Of a stretch of DNA of 64,000 nt, positions 9,231 to 18,502 are shown one piece after another. Source of the stretch: Pseudomonas sp. MRSN 12121. Its GTDB lineage: Bacteria > Pseudomonadota > Gammaproteobacteria > Pseudomonadales > Pseudomonadaceae. Location: contig NZ_CP010892.1 of NCBI RefSeq assembly GCF_000931465.1, forward strand, positions 3,309,388 through 3,373,387, written 5' to 3'. The notes beneath the pieces are model-generated. The model was given only the letters and a program-made list of their open reading frames with translations. It was not told where the DNA came from and ran no database searches. The stretch's first letter is position 1, and each line of letters opens with the position of its first letter. The translations under genes were made by a program, and so were the position numbers.

Positions 9231-10094
9231 ATGGACATCGATCTGGCCCGCACTTTCTTGCAAATCGTCCGCAGCGGCAGCCTGATCGCCGCGGCCGAGC
9301 AGTTGCACCTGACCCAGACGGCCATCAGTGCGCGGGTGCAGAACCTCGAGGGCCAGCTCAACTGCAAGCTGTTCGTGCGCAATCGGGCCGGCGCGCGGCT
9401 GACTGCCGATGGCGAGGCGTTCGTCGTCTACGCCAACCAGCTGGTGCAGACCTGGGAGGCGGCGCAGCGCGACCTGCCGCTGCTGGCCGGTTATCGCAAC
9501 GTGCTGCATATCGGCGGCGAGGTGAGCCTGTGCAACCCGCTGATGCTCAACTGGGTGCGGCGTCTGCGCCAGGCGATTCCCAGCCACACGGTGCGCAGCC
9601 AGATCGCCGAGGGCGCGAGCCTGCAACGCCAGCTGGAGTTGGGGGTGCTGGATGCCGCGCTGGTGTTCCAGCCGGTGTACGGGCCGGGGCTGCAGGTCGA
9701 ACAGTTGCTGGAGGAAAAGCTGATCCTGGTGCGCCTGGCCGGCCGTCCCGAGCCTTATGTGTACATCGACTGGGGCGAGGACTTCCGCCGCCAGCACGAC
9801 GCGGCGCTGCCGGACCGGGCCAAGGCGGCGGTGGGTTTCAACCTCGGGCCGCTGGCGTTGCAGTTCATCCTCGAGGGCGGCGGCAGCGGTTACTTCCGTA
9901 CCCGGGTGGTGCAGAGCTACCTCGACAGCGGTGTGCTGGAGCGAGTGGAAAAGGCCCCGGAGTTCAATTTCCCGACCTACCTGCTGTACGCCCGCGAACG
10001 GGACTCGGCCGAGTTGCAACAGGCCTTCGACGTACTGCGCGAGGTCGTCGCCAACGATACCGACTGGTCCCAGCGTTGGGACCCGATGATCTGA
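9231..10094 (+). CDS. LysR-family transcriptional regulator
   Basis: 287 residues. The N-terminal winged helix-turn-helix (1-60) reads DIDLARTFLQIVRSGSLIAA then AEQLHLTQTAISARVQNLEG, and a substrate-binding domain fills the rest. The effector domain is compact and diverges from the GcvA type at 61875. It stands alone, with an adhesin gene upstream and a REP pair and a convergent HPP gene downstream, so its target is not evident. The protein ends immediately before REP elements at 10131. Confidence 0.9.
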   Translation: MDIDLARTFLQIVRSGSLIAAAEQLHLTQTAISARVQNLEGQLNCKLFVRNRAGARLTADGEAFVVYANQLVQTWEAAQRDLPLLAGYRNVLHIGGEVSLCNPLMLNWVRRLRQAIPSHTVRSQIAEGASLQRQLELGVLDAALVFQPVYGPGLQVEQLLEEKLILVRLAGRPEPYVYIDWGEDFRRQHDAALPDRAKAAVGFNLGPLALQFILEGGGSGYFRTRVVQSYLDSGVLERVEKAPEFNFPTYLLYARERDSAELQQAFDVLREVVANDTDWSQRWDPMI

Positions 10095-10130
10095 ATCGGG
10101 ATACACAGCCGCACCAGGGTTACAGGCGGG

Positions 10131-10281
10131 TGTAGCCGCTGCCGAGCGTTAGCGAGGCTGCGATCGACTGCGAAGCAGGCGCCAAACAAGCCAACGCGTT
10201 CTTTTAGAAAAATCCGGGACTTAGCCTTTGCGGCAACTGCGTTGCCGATCGCAGCCTCGCTGGCGCTCGGCAGCGGCTACA
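10131..10281. repeat. inverted pair of REP elements (GTAGCCGCTGCCGAGCG type)
   Basis: A forward copy at 10131-10166 and a reverse copy at 10246-10281 face each other across about 80 bases between the convergent LysR and HPP genes. They match the elements at 1423-1642 with few differences. The spacer contains CGCCAAACAAGCCAACGCG, similar to text between the REPs near 1500 (AAGACCGCGTTGGCTGG region, inverted), so a larger repeated unit is involved. Confidence 0.8.
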
Positions 10282-10310
10282 GGTTGCAGGGCTATTGCCG
10301 CAGGGCTGGG

Positions 10311-11018
10311 TCACACCCGCGGCGCGAGGACCTCGCCGATGCTGCGCCGGCGGGCGTGGGCTTCGCTGGCGTGGATCAGTTGCTCCAGGTCCTGGGGGGT
10401 GACGTCGAAGAATTCCTGCATTTCTTCCAGCGCCAGTTTCAGGTCGGCGGCGGTAATCGCCTGGGTCGTGCTCGCCGGCTGTTCGGCGGGCAGCCGGGGC
10501 GCCGGGTCGCTCTGGCCCTTCGGGTAACGGATGCGGGTCAGGTTGTTGTAGACCAGGGCGGACCCCAGCAGGCACAGCGCGGCCAGCATCACCGGGCCGA
10601 GGGCCAGCCAGTCGAGGGCGATGGTGGCCGGGTCGGCCAGGACCATGGTCAGGGCCACAGCGCCGGCGGGCGGATGCAGGCAGCGCAGCCAGCACATCAG
10701 GATCAGCGACATGCCAGCGGCCAGGCAGGCGCTGCCCAGGGTGCGGCCCAGCACATGAGACACCAGCAACGCCAGCACCGCGGCACACAGGTAACCGCCG
10801 AGGATCGACCAGGGTTGCGCCAGCGCGCCGGACGACACCGCGAACAGCAGTACCGCCGAGGCCCCGAGCGGGCCGATCAGGTGCAGCGACACCTCCATGC
10901 CGAACACCCGGCTGCACAGCCAGACACTGATCAGCGTGCCCAGCGCCATGCCGATGGCGGCGCGGCTCCATTCCGAGGGGCGGGTATTGATGGCGGCGGG
11001 TTTCCAGCGAGCGAGCAT
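10311..11018 (-). CDS. HPP family membrane protein
   Basis: About 235 residues. The region after the start (MLARWKPAAINTRPSEWSRA) leads into four or five membrane helices and contains LHPPAGAVALTMVLADPATI, the His-Pro-Pro motif that names the family, plus HLIGPLGASAVLLFAVSSG. A soluble C-terminal tail of about 70 residues includes EEMQEFFDVTPQDLEQLIHA and a basic end. HPP proteins are integral membrane proteins; a nitrite-transport role has been reported for a plant and cyanobacterial member, but function in pseudomonads is not established. The ATG at 11018 is preferred to an upstream TTG at 11051, as the homologous region starts with MLARW. Confidence 0.85.
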   Translation of the reverse strand: MLARWKPAAINTRPSEWSRAAIGMALGTLISVWLCSRVFGMEVSLHLIGPLGASAVLLFAVSSGALAQPWSILGGYLCAAVLALLVSHVLGRTLGSACLAAGMSLILMCWLRCLHPPAGAVALTMVLADPATIALDWLALGPVMLAALCLLGSALVYNNLTRIRYPKGQSDPAPRLPAEQPASTTQAITAADLKLALEEMQEFFDVTPQDLEQLIHASEAHARRRSIGEVLAPRV

Positions 11019-11154
11019 CACGAAGCAGTCCAATTCCGGTTCGGCGGGCAAAAAGAAGGGCTTGTCCGGATCACCGGAAAGCCCTGAAGCGTTCCAACAG
11101 TTGGGGGAGGAACCGGCACAGTGTGCCGATCAATCTCAACGGCTACAAATTCAT

Positions 11155-11184
11155 AATAATGCTGTTTAAGTGCATTATTTTTGC
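11155..11184. terminator. hairpin overlapping the end of the MFS gene
   Basis: AATAATGC and GCATTATT form an 8-bp stem with a 9-base loop, with T's on the plus-strand side. It overlaps the MFS stop codon at 11175. Both neighbouring genes run on the minus strand, so it could mark the 3' end of the MFS transcript; the T-run is better on the opposite strand. Confidence 0.4.
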
Positions 11185-12359
11185 ACTGTGGTTCGCTGCA
11201 CCACCTGCCGTCCGCTCATGTAGCAGAGCATGCCGCCCAGGGCCGCCAAGGCGCTCAGGGCATAGAACATGGTCGGCGCCGGGGTATGCACCAGCAGGTA
11301 GCCGCAGATCACCGGGCTCAAGGCCCCGCCCAGGGCCGCGAGGTTCTGCGCGCCGTAGTAGCTGCCGCGCAATTCCTCGGGCGCCAGGGTGTCGATGAAC
11401 AGGAATTCCGCCGGGTAGATGATCATTTCGCCCAGGGTGAAGACGAACATCGCCAGGCACCAGCCGGTCAGGCTGTCGGCCAGGCTGAAGCCGATCAGGC
11501 CGAGGACGAACAGGCCGGTACCGACGGCGATCCAGCGCCGCAGGTGCTCGCGCTTGAGGAAACGCCCGATCTGGTATTGCAGCAGGATCACGCTGATCGC
11601 GTTGCACGCCAGCAGCGCGGCCATGGTGTCGAGGGTGGTCCTGGTGTCTTCGGTGACCAGCAGGTACTGCGACAGGTACAGGGTGAAACGCCCATGGACG
11701 ATGGTGCTGAGCAGGCAGCCGCAGGTGAACATGATCAGCGTGCGGTCGTTCTTCAGGGTCACCAGGGTGGTGAGGAAACTCTGTGGCCTGAGCGCCGCCG
11801 CCACGACGGGCGCCACCGCGACGCCGCGCATCAGCAGGGTGCTGAACAGGGCGATGGCGCCTGCGATCAGGAACGGTGCCAAGGGCTGGTACCCGGCGAT
11901 CACCACCCCGAGCATCGGCGCGGTGGCGTAGCCGATATTGGTCAGGGTGTAGCGCAGGGAGAACACCTTGGCTCGCTGGCTCATCGGCAGCTGTTCGCTG
12001 ATGATCGCCTTGGAGCCGATCAGGAACAGCGCCGAGGCGGTCTCGGTGATCACCAGGATCGCGGTGGTCAGGTAGAGGTTGTGGGCGAAGGTCAGCAGCA
12101 CGAAGCCGATGCCGCTGGAGAGCATGGTCAGGATCAGCAGCCGGCGCTTGTCCAGGCGGTCGAGGATGTAGCCGCCATAGAGGGCGAGCAGGGTGGCGAG
12201 GAAGACCGCGATCCCCAGCAGCAGGCCGACGTCCTGCTGGTCGAGGCCGAGCTTCTGGCTGAGGAACAGGGTGAGCAGGGGGCTGGTGATCGCGCGGCTG
12301 AGGACAATGGTCAGCGAGCAGATCATCAGGCGGCGGATAACCAGCGAATAAGTGGCCAC
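11175..12359 (-). CDS. major facilitator superfamily transporter
   Basis: Roughly 394 residues with about twelve membrane helices. The loop between helices 2 and 3 carries GGYILDRLDKRRLLILTM, the MFS motif with the conserved acidic and basic residues, and TETASALFLIGSKAIISEQL follows. Such drug:H+ antiporter-like proteins export small molecules; no substrate can be assigned. The reading frame runs further upstream to 12440, but the early residues there are hydrophilic and unlike the family. The GTG at 12359 (ATYSLVIRRLMICSLTIVLS follows) with AAGGA eleven bases before it is the more likely start. It is a single gene between the HPP gene and a REP pair. Confidence 0.85.
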   Translation of the reverse strand: MATYSLVIRRLMICSLTIVLSRAITSPLLTLFLSQKLGLDQQDVGLLLGIAVFLATLLALYGGYILDRLDKRRLLILTMLSSGIGFVLLTFAHNLYLTTAILVITETASALFLIGSKAIISEQLPMSQRAKVFSLRYTLTNIGYATAPMLGVVIAGYQPLAPFLIAGAIALFSTLLMRGVAVAPVVAAALRPQSFLTTLVTLKNDRTLIMFTCGCLLSTIVHGRFTLYLSQYLLVTEDTRTTLDTMAALLACNAISVILLQYQIGRFLKREHLRRWIAVGTGLFVLGLIGFSLADSLTGWCLAMFVFTLGEMIIYPAEFLFIDTLAPEELRGSYYGAQNLAALGGALSPVICGYLLVHTPAPTMFYALSALAALGGMLCYMSGRQVVQRTTVQK

Positions 12360-12464
12360 GGGTGCACGAATCCTTGTTGTCGGTGGACGACACTCTCTGT
12401 CGTCTTCGCTATGGGTTGGCGACCCGCCATCCTCTGCCACTTATCCCGACGGCACAACCTCCCC

Positions 12465-12559
12465 TTGTAGGAGCGAAGCTTGCTCGCGATAAAGGCGGCA
12501 CATTCAACACGGATGTTGCCTGGGCAATCGCTATCGCGAGCAAGCTTCGCTCCTACAGG
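12465..12559. repeat. inverted pair of REP elements overlapping the GNAT gene end
   Basis: TTGTAGGAGCGAAGCTTGCT (12465 on) and its reverse complement (12532-12559) bracket about 40 bases. The second copy reaches into the GNAT gene, and its CTGTAGGAGC supplies that gene's TAG stop codon at 12553-12555. The unit is a diverged form of the pair at 1661-1724 (GAAGCTTGCTCGCGA instead of GAGGCTTGCCCGCGA). Confidence 0.8.
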
Positions 12560-13074
12560 TTGGCGATTTCCAGGCGCATGGCGCAGCGCCTGGCCGCTGG
12601 CAAGCCGTGGCGGGCTTCCTCGGCGAGCACCTGTTGCAGGCGCGGGTCCAGCTGTTCGCCCTCCAGGGTGACGAAGCCGCAGCGCTGGTAGAAGGGTTCG
12701 TTCCACGGCACCTGGCGGAAGGTGCTCAGGGTCAGCGCGGCGAACCCTTGTCGACGCGCCTGCTCGGCCACCGTTTGCAGCAAGCGCCGCCCGATGCCGC
12801 GGCCCTGGGCGGCGGCATAGACCGAGATTTCCCAGATATGCAGCGCATCGCCACAGGCCTCGGCGTCGAGGAAGGCGCACACCCGCTGTTCGAGCACGGC
12901 GACCCATACCCGCTGCTGGCGGATACGTGCGCGGTGTTGTGCGGCGTCGGGCACTTCGGCGTCGGCCAGCCAGGCCAGTTCGGGATCGCGGCGAAACAGC
13001 GCTGCGGCGCTGCGCTCGATGGCGGGCAGCAGCGTTGCGTCGGTTTCGATGGCTGGGCGGATATGCAGATTCAT
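12553..13074 (-). CDS. GNAT family N-acetyltransferase
   Basis: 173 residues. The acetyl-CoA-binding core is clear: WEISVYAAAQGRGIGRRLLQ with the R-G-x-G-I/R-x-L pyrophosphate loop, then TLSTFRQVPWNEPFYQRCGF, the C-terminal helix with the Tyr that usually acts as general acid. The start ATG at 13074 opens MNLHIRPAIETDATLLPAIE, the standard GNAT first strand and helix. The acceptor cannot be inferred. The gene sits just downstream of the last gene of the arn operon (41-base gap, same strand), so read-through transcription is possible. Its last codons and stop come from a REP element. Confidence 0.92.
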   Translation of the reverse strand: MNLHIRPAIETDATLLPAIERSAAALFRRDPELAWLADAEVPDAAQHRARIRQQRVWVAVLEQRVCAFLDAEACGDALHIWEISVYAAAQGRGIGRRLLQTVAEQARRQGFAALTLSTFRQVPWNEPFYQRCGFVTLEGEQLDPRLQQVLAEEARHGLPAARRCAMRLEIANL

Positions 13075-13115
13075 GGGGCGCGAGTGTAGGAGCCCGGGTG
13101 GCGTGGGGCAACCGC

Positions 13116-14735
13116 TCAAGGGCCTGTCGGCGCGGGCAGGTGCAGCAGGACGTAGTCGTTCTTGTCGAAACGCCCGCTGAGGACCGGAACCAGCGTCGCC
13201 AGGGGCGTGCCTTGCAGCGCTGGCAGGTCGGTACGGTCCAGCATGATCCAGGCCGGGCCCGCCAGGGCTGCAAGGGCCTCGGGACGTTCGGTGAACAGCG
13301 GCTGCAGGTCCTGGTCGAGGTTGACCATGAACTTGATGGCCTTGGCGTCCTTGCCCATGGCGTGCAACACCAGCGGTGCCGGGTCGCTGCGTATCAGTTC
13401 CTGCGTGGCGAGGCTGAAATCCCGGGTGTCGTAGAGCTGGCGCGTGACCGGTTCGAACACTCCGATGTAGGTGGCCCAGACCGCCAGCACCGCGGTATAG
13501 GCCAGGCCCACCGCACGCCAGCGCCGGCGAGTCAGCCACCACAGCGCCAGCGCTTGCAGAGCGCCGAGGCACGCGATCATCAGGCTCGGCTGGGGCAATT
13601 GCTCGGGAAACTTGTGGCGCAGCACCAGCAACCCGACGATCAGCAGCCCCGGCAACAGCAACCAGCAGCCCTGGATCGCCACCCGCAATCCGGCGAGAAA
13701 ACGCCCCCGGCGCGCCTGGAATGGGTAGGCCGCGACAATCGCCGCCATGGGCAGCATCGGCAGCAGGTAGCGGGCTTTCTTCGCCTGGGGGATCGACAGG
13801 CCGATCATCACCAGCAGCCCTGCGGCGGTGCACAGGCGCAGCAGTTTCAGCGCCGGGTCCGAGGCGTTGTCGCGGGCCAGGAGCACGCCGAGCCACGCCA
13901 GGATCGCCAGGGGGTAGGCCAGGGCGTAGTTGCCCAGGGAACTGCTGAAGTAGAAGAACCAGTCGCTGCTGCCTTCGCTGCCGTCCATGCGCCCGAGGAA
14001 CTGCATGCGGATCACCTCCTGGACGAAGTCCGCGCCGCCACTGAGCCGCGCCAGCCACAACAGCAGGCCGATGCAGGCCAGCAGCAGGAGCAGGGCGCCG
14101 CAGCCGAAGCCGAACAGGCGCCGCCACTGGCCGCCCAGCAGGTAGTAGCTGCACAGCATGCCCGTGGGAATCACCAGGCCGATCGGCCCGCGGATGGCAA
14201 ACCCCGCCACCAGCAGGAGCAGGATCAGCCACAGCCGGCGGGGCGCGGCAAAGTGGTCATGGGCGTAGCCCAGGTAGAACACCGCCAGCGACAAGGCGGC
14301 GAGCATCTGGTCCAGGGACACGGCGCGGGTTTCGCTGACGAAGGTATTGCTGAGCAGCAGCAAGGCGATGCTGAGCAGCGCCCAGGTGCGGGAATAGGGC
14401 GCCAGCAGCCGGTAGAGCAGGCCGACGATGGTGGCCGAGGCCAGGGCGGTGGGCAGCCAGGCGCTCAGGCCGGTGACCTGCCCGAACGGCAACGAGCAGA
14501 GGTAGATCAGCAGCGTCGAGGCGCTGCTGTAGTCGGCGTAGGGCTGGCCATAGGTGGTGGGAAAGAAGCCCGGCCCGTGGCGCAGCATCTCCTTGGCGAA
14601 CAGCACGAACCGGGAATCGAACCCGGTCGTGCCCTGCGAATGAATGCCGGCGCAGAACAGCAGCAGCGCCAGCAGCCCGAGCCCCCACGCTTGCCTGGAG
14701 AGAGTCGGCGCGGGGGCGGCGGTGAGTGGGGGCAT
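13116..14735 (-). CDS. GT-C family glycosyltransferase at the end of the arn operon
   Basis: 539 residues with ten or more membrane helices, belonging to the PMT/ArnT-like GT-C enzymes that use lipid-phosphate-linked sugars on the outer face of the inner membrane. The catalytic loop after helix 1 reads GFDSRFVLFAKEMLRHGPGF: the first Asp and the Arg are retained, but the Asp-Glu pair of ArnT proper is Asp-Ser here. A further family-like segment is GQPYADYSSASTLLIYL. The ATG at 14735 overlaps the ugd stop as TGATG, so it is translationally coupled to the operon. Position and coupling suggest it adds a sugar in the same LPS-modification programme; donor and acceptor are unknown. Confidence 0.85.
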   Translation of the reverse strand: MPPLTAAPAPTLSRQAWGLGLLALLLFCAGIHSQGTTGFDSRFVLFAKEMLRHGPGFFPTTYGQPYADYSSASTLLIYLCSLPFGQVTGLSAWLPTALASATIVGLLYRLLAPYSRTWALLSIALLLLSNTFVSETRAVSLDQMLAALSLAVFYLGYAHDHFAAPRRLWLILLLLVAGFAIRGPIGLVIPTGMLCSYYLLGGQWRRLFGFGCGALLLLLACIGLLLWLARLSGGADFVQEVIRMQFLGRMDGSEGSSDWFFYFSSSLGNYALAYPLAILAWLGVLLARDNASDPALKLLRLCTAAGLLVMIGLSIPQAKKARYLLPMLPMAAIVAAYPFQARRGRFLAGLRVAIQGCWLLLPGLLIVGLLVLRHKFPEQLPQPSLMIACLGALQALALWWLTRRRWRAVGLAYTAVLAVWATYIGVFEPVTRQLYDTRDFSLATQELIRSDPAPLVLHAMGKDAKAIKFMVNLDQDLQPLFTERPEALAALAGPAWIMLDRTDLPALQGTPLATLVPVLSGRFDKNDYVLLHLPAPTGP

Positions 14736-16108
14736 CAGGCGTCGACCGAGGCGGCGGCCCATTGCTGGTGAGGAATCGGCAGGTTGCGCGAGTCACCCCG
14801 ACCGATCGGGAAGTAGGTGAAGCCGCTGCGGGCCAGGCGTTCGGCGTCGTACAGGTTGCGCCCGTCGAAGATCACCGGCGCCTTGAGGCGTTGTTGCAGC
14901 AGCTGGAAGTCCGGCGCCTTGAACTGCTGCCATTCGGTGCAGATGATCAGCGCGTCGGCATCGCCCAGCACCGATTCCGGGGTGCCCATCAGCATCAGCT
15001 TCGGCTCCTCGGGGTACAGGCGCTGGGTTTCCTGCATGGCTTCCGGGTCGAAGGCGCGCACGCTGGCACCGGCGGCGAACAGTGCGTCGAGCAGCACCCG
15101 GCTCGGGGCGTCGCGCATGTCGTCGGTGTTGGGTTTGAACGCCAGGCCCCAGAGGGCGAAGGTCTTGCCCGCCAGGTCACCCTTGTAGAACGCCTTGATG
15201 CGCTCGAACAGCTTGTGTTTCTGCCGCTCGTTGATGGCTTCCACCGCCTGCAACAGGTCGCTGGAGCAATGCGCCTGTTCGGCGCTGTGGATCAGCGCGC
15301 GCATGTCCTTGGGAAAGCACGAGCCGCCATAACCGCAGCCGGGGTAGATGAAGTGGTAGCCGATGCGCGAGTCGGCGCCGATCCCCAGGCGCACCGACTC
15401 GATGTCGGCCCCCAGATGCTCGGCCAGCTCGGCGATCTGGTTGATGAAGCTGATCTTGGTCGCCAGCATGCAGTTGGCGGCGTACTTGGTCAGTTCGGCG
15501 CTGCGCAGGTCCATGAACATGATGCGGTCGTGGTTGCGGTTGAACGGTGCGTACAGGTCGCGCATCACGTCGCGCACTTCCTCGCGCTCGCAACCGACGA
15601 TGATCCGGTCCGGGCGGCGGCAGTCGGAAACCGCCGAGCCTTCCTTGAGGAATTCCGGGTTGGAGACGATATCGAACTGCAGCGGCCGCCCGTCCAGGGC
15701 TCGCTCGATATGCGCCTTCAAGGTGTCGCCGGTGCCCACCGGCACGGTGGACTTCTCCACCAGGATCACTGGCTGTTCGCGATGGCGGGCCACCGCATCG
15801 CCCACCGACAGCACGTAGCGCAGGTCGGCCGAGCCGTCTTCGCTGGACGGCGTGCCGACCGCGATAAACAGCACCTGGCCATGCTGCACCGCGAGTTTCT
15901 CGTCGCTGGTGAAGCTCAGGCGCTTGCCTTCCAGGTTGTCGCGCACCAGGCTCGACAGCCCGGGTTCGAAGATACTGACGTGCCCCTGTTGCAGCTGCTG
16001 GACCTTGTGCTCGTCGATGTCCATGCAAATGACATCGTGGCCGACTTCAGCCAGCACGGCAGCTTGTACGAGGCCGACGTAACCACTTCCAAATACGCTG
16101 ATTTTCAT
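14735..16108 (-). CDS. ugd: UDP-glucose 6-dehydrogenase
   Basis: 457 residues. It oxidises UDP-glucose twice to UDP-glucuronic acid, the entry substrate for aminoarabinose synthesis by ArnA. The NAD-binding fold opens with [20 protein letters not shown]; the middle contains the [12 protein letters not shown] region and the catalytic Cys264 in [14 protein letters not shown]; the C-terminal domain has [20 protein letters not shown], typical of UDP-sugar dehydrogenases. The ATG at 16108 follows AGGA by seven bases and overlaps the arnF stop (ATGA). Inclusion inside the arn operon, rather than elsewhere in the genome, is common in this Pseudomonas group and links precursor supply to the modification. 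Confidence 0.97.
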   Translation of the reverse strand: MKISVFGSGYVGLVQAAVLAEVGHDVICMDIDEHKVQQLQQGHVSIFEPGLSSLVRDNLEGKRLSFTSDEKLAVQHGQVLFIAVGTPSSEDGSADLRYVLSVGDAVARHREQPVILVEKSTVPVGTGDTLKAHIERALDGRPLQFDIVSNPEFLKEGSAVSDCRRPDRIIVGCEREEVRDVMRDLYAPFNRNHDRIMFMDLRSAELTKYAANCMLATKISFINQIAELAEHLGADIESVRLGIGADSRIGYHFIYPGCGYGGSCFPKDMRALIHSAEQAHCSSDLLQAVEAINERQKHKLFERIKAFYKGDLAGKTFALWGLAFKPNTDDMRDAPSRVLLDALFAAGASVRAFDPEAMQETQRLYPEEPKLMLMGTPESVLGDADALIICTEWQQFKAPDFQLLQQRLKAPVIFDGRNLYDAERLARSGFTYFPIGRGDSRNLPIPHQQWAAASVDA

Positions 16109-16518
16109 GGGGTATTCCTGGGACTTGTCGCGGGAGCAGGTCGTGAGTTGATGGTAATGACGCCGAGGATGACCAGCGCCACCCCCAGGGTTTTCGAAAG
16201 GCTGAACGCTTCGTTGAACAGCGGCAGCGCCGCCGCCAGCAGGTACACCAGGGCGTAGCTGATGCTCAGCAGGGAATAGGCCCGGCCCAGCGGCAGGTCG
16301 CGCAGGGCCAGCAGCCAGCAGAGCATCGACAGGGCATAGGCGAGGATCGCCGCCAGCACCACGCCCAGCGCCAGCAGGTCGAACTGGCCGCCGGACAGGG
16401 TCGCCAGCCACTGCTCGGGAGCGGGCAGGCGGGTCATGCTCCAGCGCATGCCCAGCTGTGCGCCGCTGACCAGCAGCACGCTACCCAGGGCGAAGGTGAA
16501 ACCGCGCGCCCGGCTCAT
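16105..16518 (-). CDS. arnF: undecaprenyl-phosphate-aminoarabinose flippase subunit ArnF
   Basis: A 137-residue, four-helix EmrE-like protein. It starts [20 protein letters not shown], contains [20 protein letters not shown], and ends with the family segment [20 protein letters not shown] and [20 protein letters not shown]. With ArnE it is thought to flip undecaprenyl-phosphate-4-amino-4-deoxy-L-arabinose to the periplasmic face. The reading frame is open further upstream into arnE, but the ATG at 16518 overlaps the arnE stop (ATGA) and gives the normal length. Its own stop overlaps the ugd start in the same way. Confidence 0.93.
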   Translation of the reverse strand: MSRARGFTFALGSVLLVSGAQLGMRWSMTRLPAPEQWLATLSGGQFDLLALGVVLAAILAYALSMLCWLLALRDLPLGRAYSLLSISYALVYLLAAALPLFNEAFSLSKTLGVALVILGVITINSRPAPATSPRNTP

Positions 16519-16859
16519 GCGTGCCGGCTCAACAGCAGCACACCCGACAGCACCAGGGCGACGCCCAGCCAGTGGCGCCGGTCGATGGGCTCGCGGAAGA
16601 CGAAACGCGCGATCAGGGTGACGAAGATGAAGTTCAGGCTGAGCATCGGGTAGGCCACGCCCACCTCCATGCGTTGCAGCACCAGCAGCCATACCAGCAA
16701 CCCGCCCCCCAGGCTGGCCAGGGCCAGCCACAGCCAGGGCGAGCGCAGTTTGGCGAGCGCCGACGAAGGCTGGCCGCGCCAGCTTTCCACGGCGAACTTC
16801 TGCGCGAGCTGGCCGAGGCAGGTCAGCCCGCAGGCGACGAGCAGCAACAACAGGCTCAT
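16515..16859 (-). CDS. arnE: undecaprenyl-phosphate-aminoarabinose flippase subunit ArnE
   Basis: 114 residues with four membrane helices: [20 protein letters not shown], the middle pair around [40 protein letters not shown] and a last helix ending [11 protein letters not shown]. This is the length and layout of ArnE in the small multidrug resistance-like family, partner of ArnF. Start and stop codons both overlap neighbours by four bases (arnT stop, arnF start). Confidence 0.94.
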   Translation of the reverse strand: MSLLLLLVACGLTCLGQLAQKFAVESWRGQPSSALAKLRSPWLWLALASLGGGLLVWLLVLQRMEVGVAYPMLSLNFIFVTLIARFVFREPIDRRHWLGVALVLSGVLLLSRHA

Positions 16860-18502
16860 GGCTGGCTCTGGGAGAAGATCAGGATCACGAGATTGCCCTG
16901 GTCATAACGTTTGAAGTCCTGTGGCAACAGGTCGATTTCGTAATGCTCGTCGTCACTGACGCGCATCAGCACGGCGACCTGGCCCTGCTTGCGGGCCTCG
17001 GGCAGCCATTGGCCGACGTCGCGCAGATCGACGTAGCGCTGCTGGGTGTCAGGATAGGCCAGGCCATATTTCACTTCGCCACTCGTGTTGTACAAGGCGA
17101 TGTCCGGCCGCCCGAGGCGCCACGCCAGGGCCGAGGCCGCTCCCAGGTCGTTGCTCACCAGGGTATGGCTCTGGGCGAGTTCCTCGAGGTGATCGCTGAT
17201 GAGCTGGTCCGGCATCTTGTTGTAGACCACCGAGTTCGGCAGGCCGGCCGGCAGCAGGGCCAGCAGCAGCCAGCTGCCGAGCGCCGGCGCGGCCCACAGC
17301 TGCAGCGGCCGGAAGGCTTGCAGCAGGTTGCTGACGATCCAGCCGAACAGGGCGAGGAACACCAGCACCAGGTGCCCGGGTTCGTTGACGTACAGCGGCT
17401 TCTTCAACTGGAAGAACACCAGCGTCAACAGCAGCAACAGGCCCAGCACCAGGTTGAGCACACCGTTGAGGCTGATGATCCGGGTCTGCCCGGCCTGCAG
17501 CCGATCGCTTAGGGTATGGCCCATCAGCAGGGCCAACGGCAGCAGGCACGGCAGGATGTAGGCCGGCAGCTTGCCCTTGCTCAGGCTCAGGAAGGCCAGC
17601 GGCAGGAACAGCCACAGCAGCAGGAAGCCGATGGGCGCCTGGCGCCGGTTCTGCCAGGCCTGGCGGAAGGTGCCCGGCAGCAACAGCACCCAGGGCATGC
17701 TGAACGCCACCAGCAACGGCAGGTAGTACCACCAGGGCGAGGCGTGCTGGGCATCGTCCCCGGCAAAGCGGCGGATGTGCTCGTGCCAGAAGAAGAACCG
17801 CCAGTAGTCCGGCTCCTGGGCATGCACCGCCAGGGCCCAGGGCAGACTGATGACGATCGCCACCAGCACCGCCACGCCACCGTAGACGAAGAGCTCGCGC
17901 AGGCGTTTCTGCCAGAACATGTAGGGCAGGGCGATCAGCACCGGCAGCAGCCAGGCGAGGAAACCCTTGGTCATGAAGCCCATGCCGCAGGCCAGGCCCA
18001 GCCCGGCCCAGGCCAACAGGCGGCCGCGCGGGGTCTTGCTGTCGAGGGCGAACCACAGCGCCACCAGGCTCAGGTTGACCCAGAAGGTGAACTGCGGGTC
18101 GAGGTTGGCGTAGCCGCCAGCGCCGACCACCACGCAGAAACTCATGTACAGCAGCGCGCAGACCAGGCTCTTGCGCGGATCGTTCCACAGCCGCCGGGCC
18201 ATCAGGTAGGCGAGCAGGGCGCTCAGGCCCATGCTCAGGGCCGAGGCCACGCGCACGCCGAACAGGTTCTGGCCGAACACGGCCTGGCCCAGGGCGATCG
18301 CCCAGTAGCCGGCGGCCGGTTTCTCGAAATAACGGATGCCCATGAAGTGCGGCGCTGCCCAGTGACCGGTCAGGAGCATTTCCTGGCTGATCTGCGCATA
18401 GCGGGTTTCATCGGGAATCCACAGGCCGTGGGTGGCCATCGGCAGCAGGTAGAACAGGCCGAAGGCAAGCAGCAGAAGAGGCAGGGCCCAGCGTCTGGTC
18501 AT
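16856..18502 (-). CDS. arnT: lipid A aminoarabinose transferase ArnT
   Basis: A 548-residue GT-C integral membrane enzyme that moves 4-amino-4-deoxy-L-arabinose from undecaprenyl phosphate to lipid A phosphates in the periplasm, lowering surface charge and giving polymyxin resistance. The catalytic loop [15 protein letters not shown] (Asp32-Glu33) and the [19 protein letters not shown] motif are intact; about twelve helices follow and a periplasmic C-terminal domain with [20 protein letters not shown]. The ATG at 18502 overlaps the arnD stop (ATGA). A close paralogue lies upstream of the operon at 23942, sharing these motifs almost letter for letter. Confidence 0.96.
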   Translation of the reverse strand: MTRRWALPLLLLAFGLFYLLPMATHGLWIPDETRYAQISQEMLLTGHWAAPHFMGIRYFEKPAAGYWAIALGQAVFGQNLFGVRVASALSMGLSALLAYLMARRLWNDPRKSLVCALLYMSFCVVVGAGGYANLDPQFTFWVNLSLVALWFALDSKTPRGRLLAWAGLGLACGMGFMTKGFLAWLLPVLIALPYMFWQKRLRELFVYGGVAVLVAIVISLPWALAVHAQEPDYWRFFFWHEHIRRFAGDDAQHASPWWYYLPLLVAFSMPWVLLLPGTFRQAWQNRRQAPIGFLLLWLFLPLAFLSLSKGKLPAYILPCLLPLALLMGHTLSDRLQAGQTRIISLNGVLNLVLGLLLLLTLVFFQLKKPLYVNEPGHLVLVFLALFGWIVSNLLQAFRPLQLWAAPALGSWLLLALLPAGLPNSVVYNKMPDQLISDHLEELAQSHTLVSNDLGAASALAWRLGRPDIALYNTSGEVKYGLAYPDTQQRYVDLRDVGQWLPEARKQGQVAVLMRVSDDEHYEIDLLPQDFKRYDQGNLVILIFSQSQP

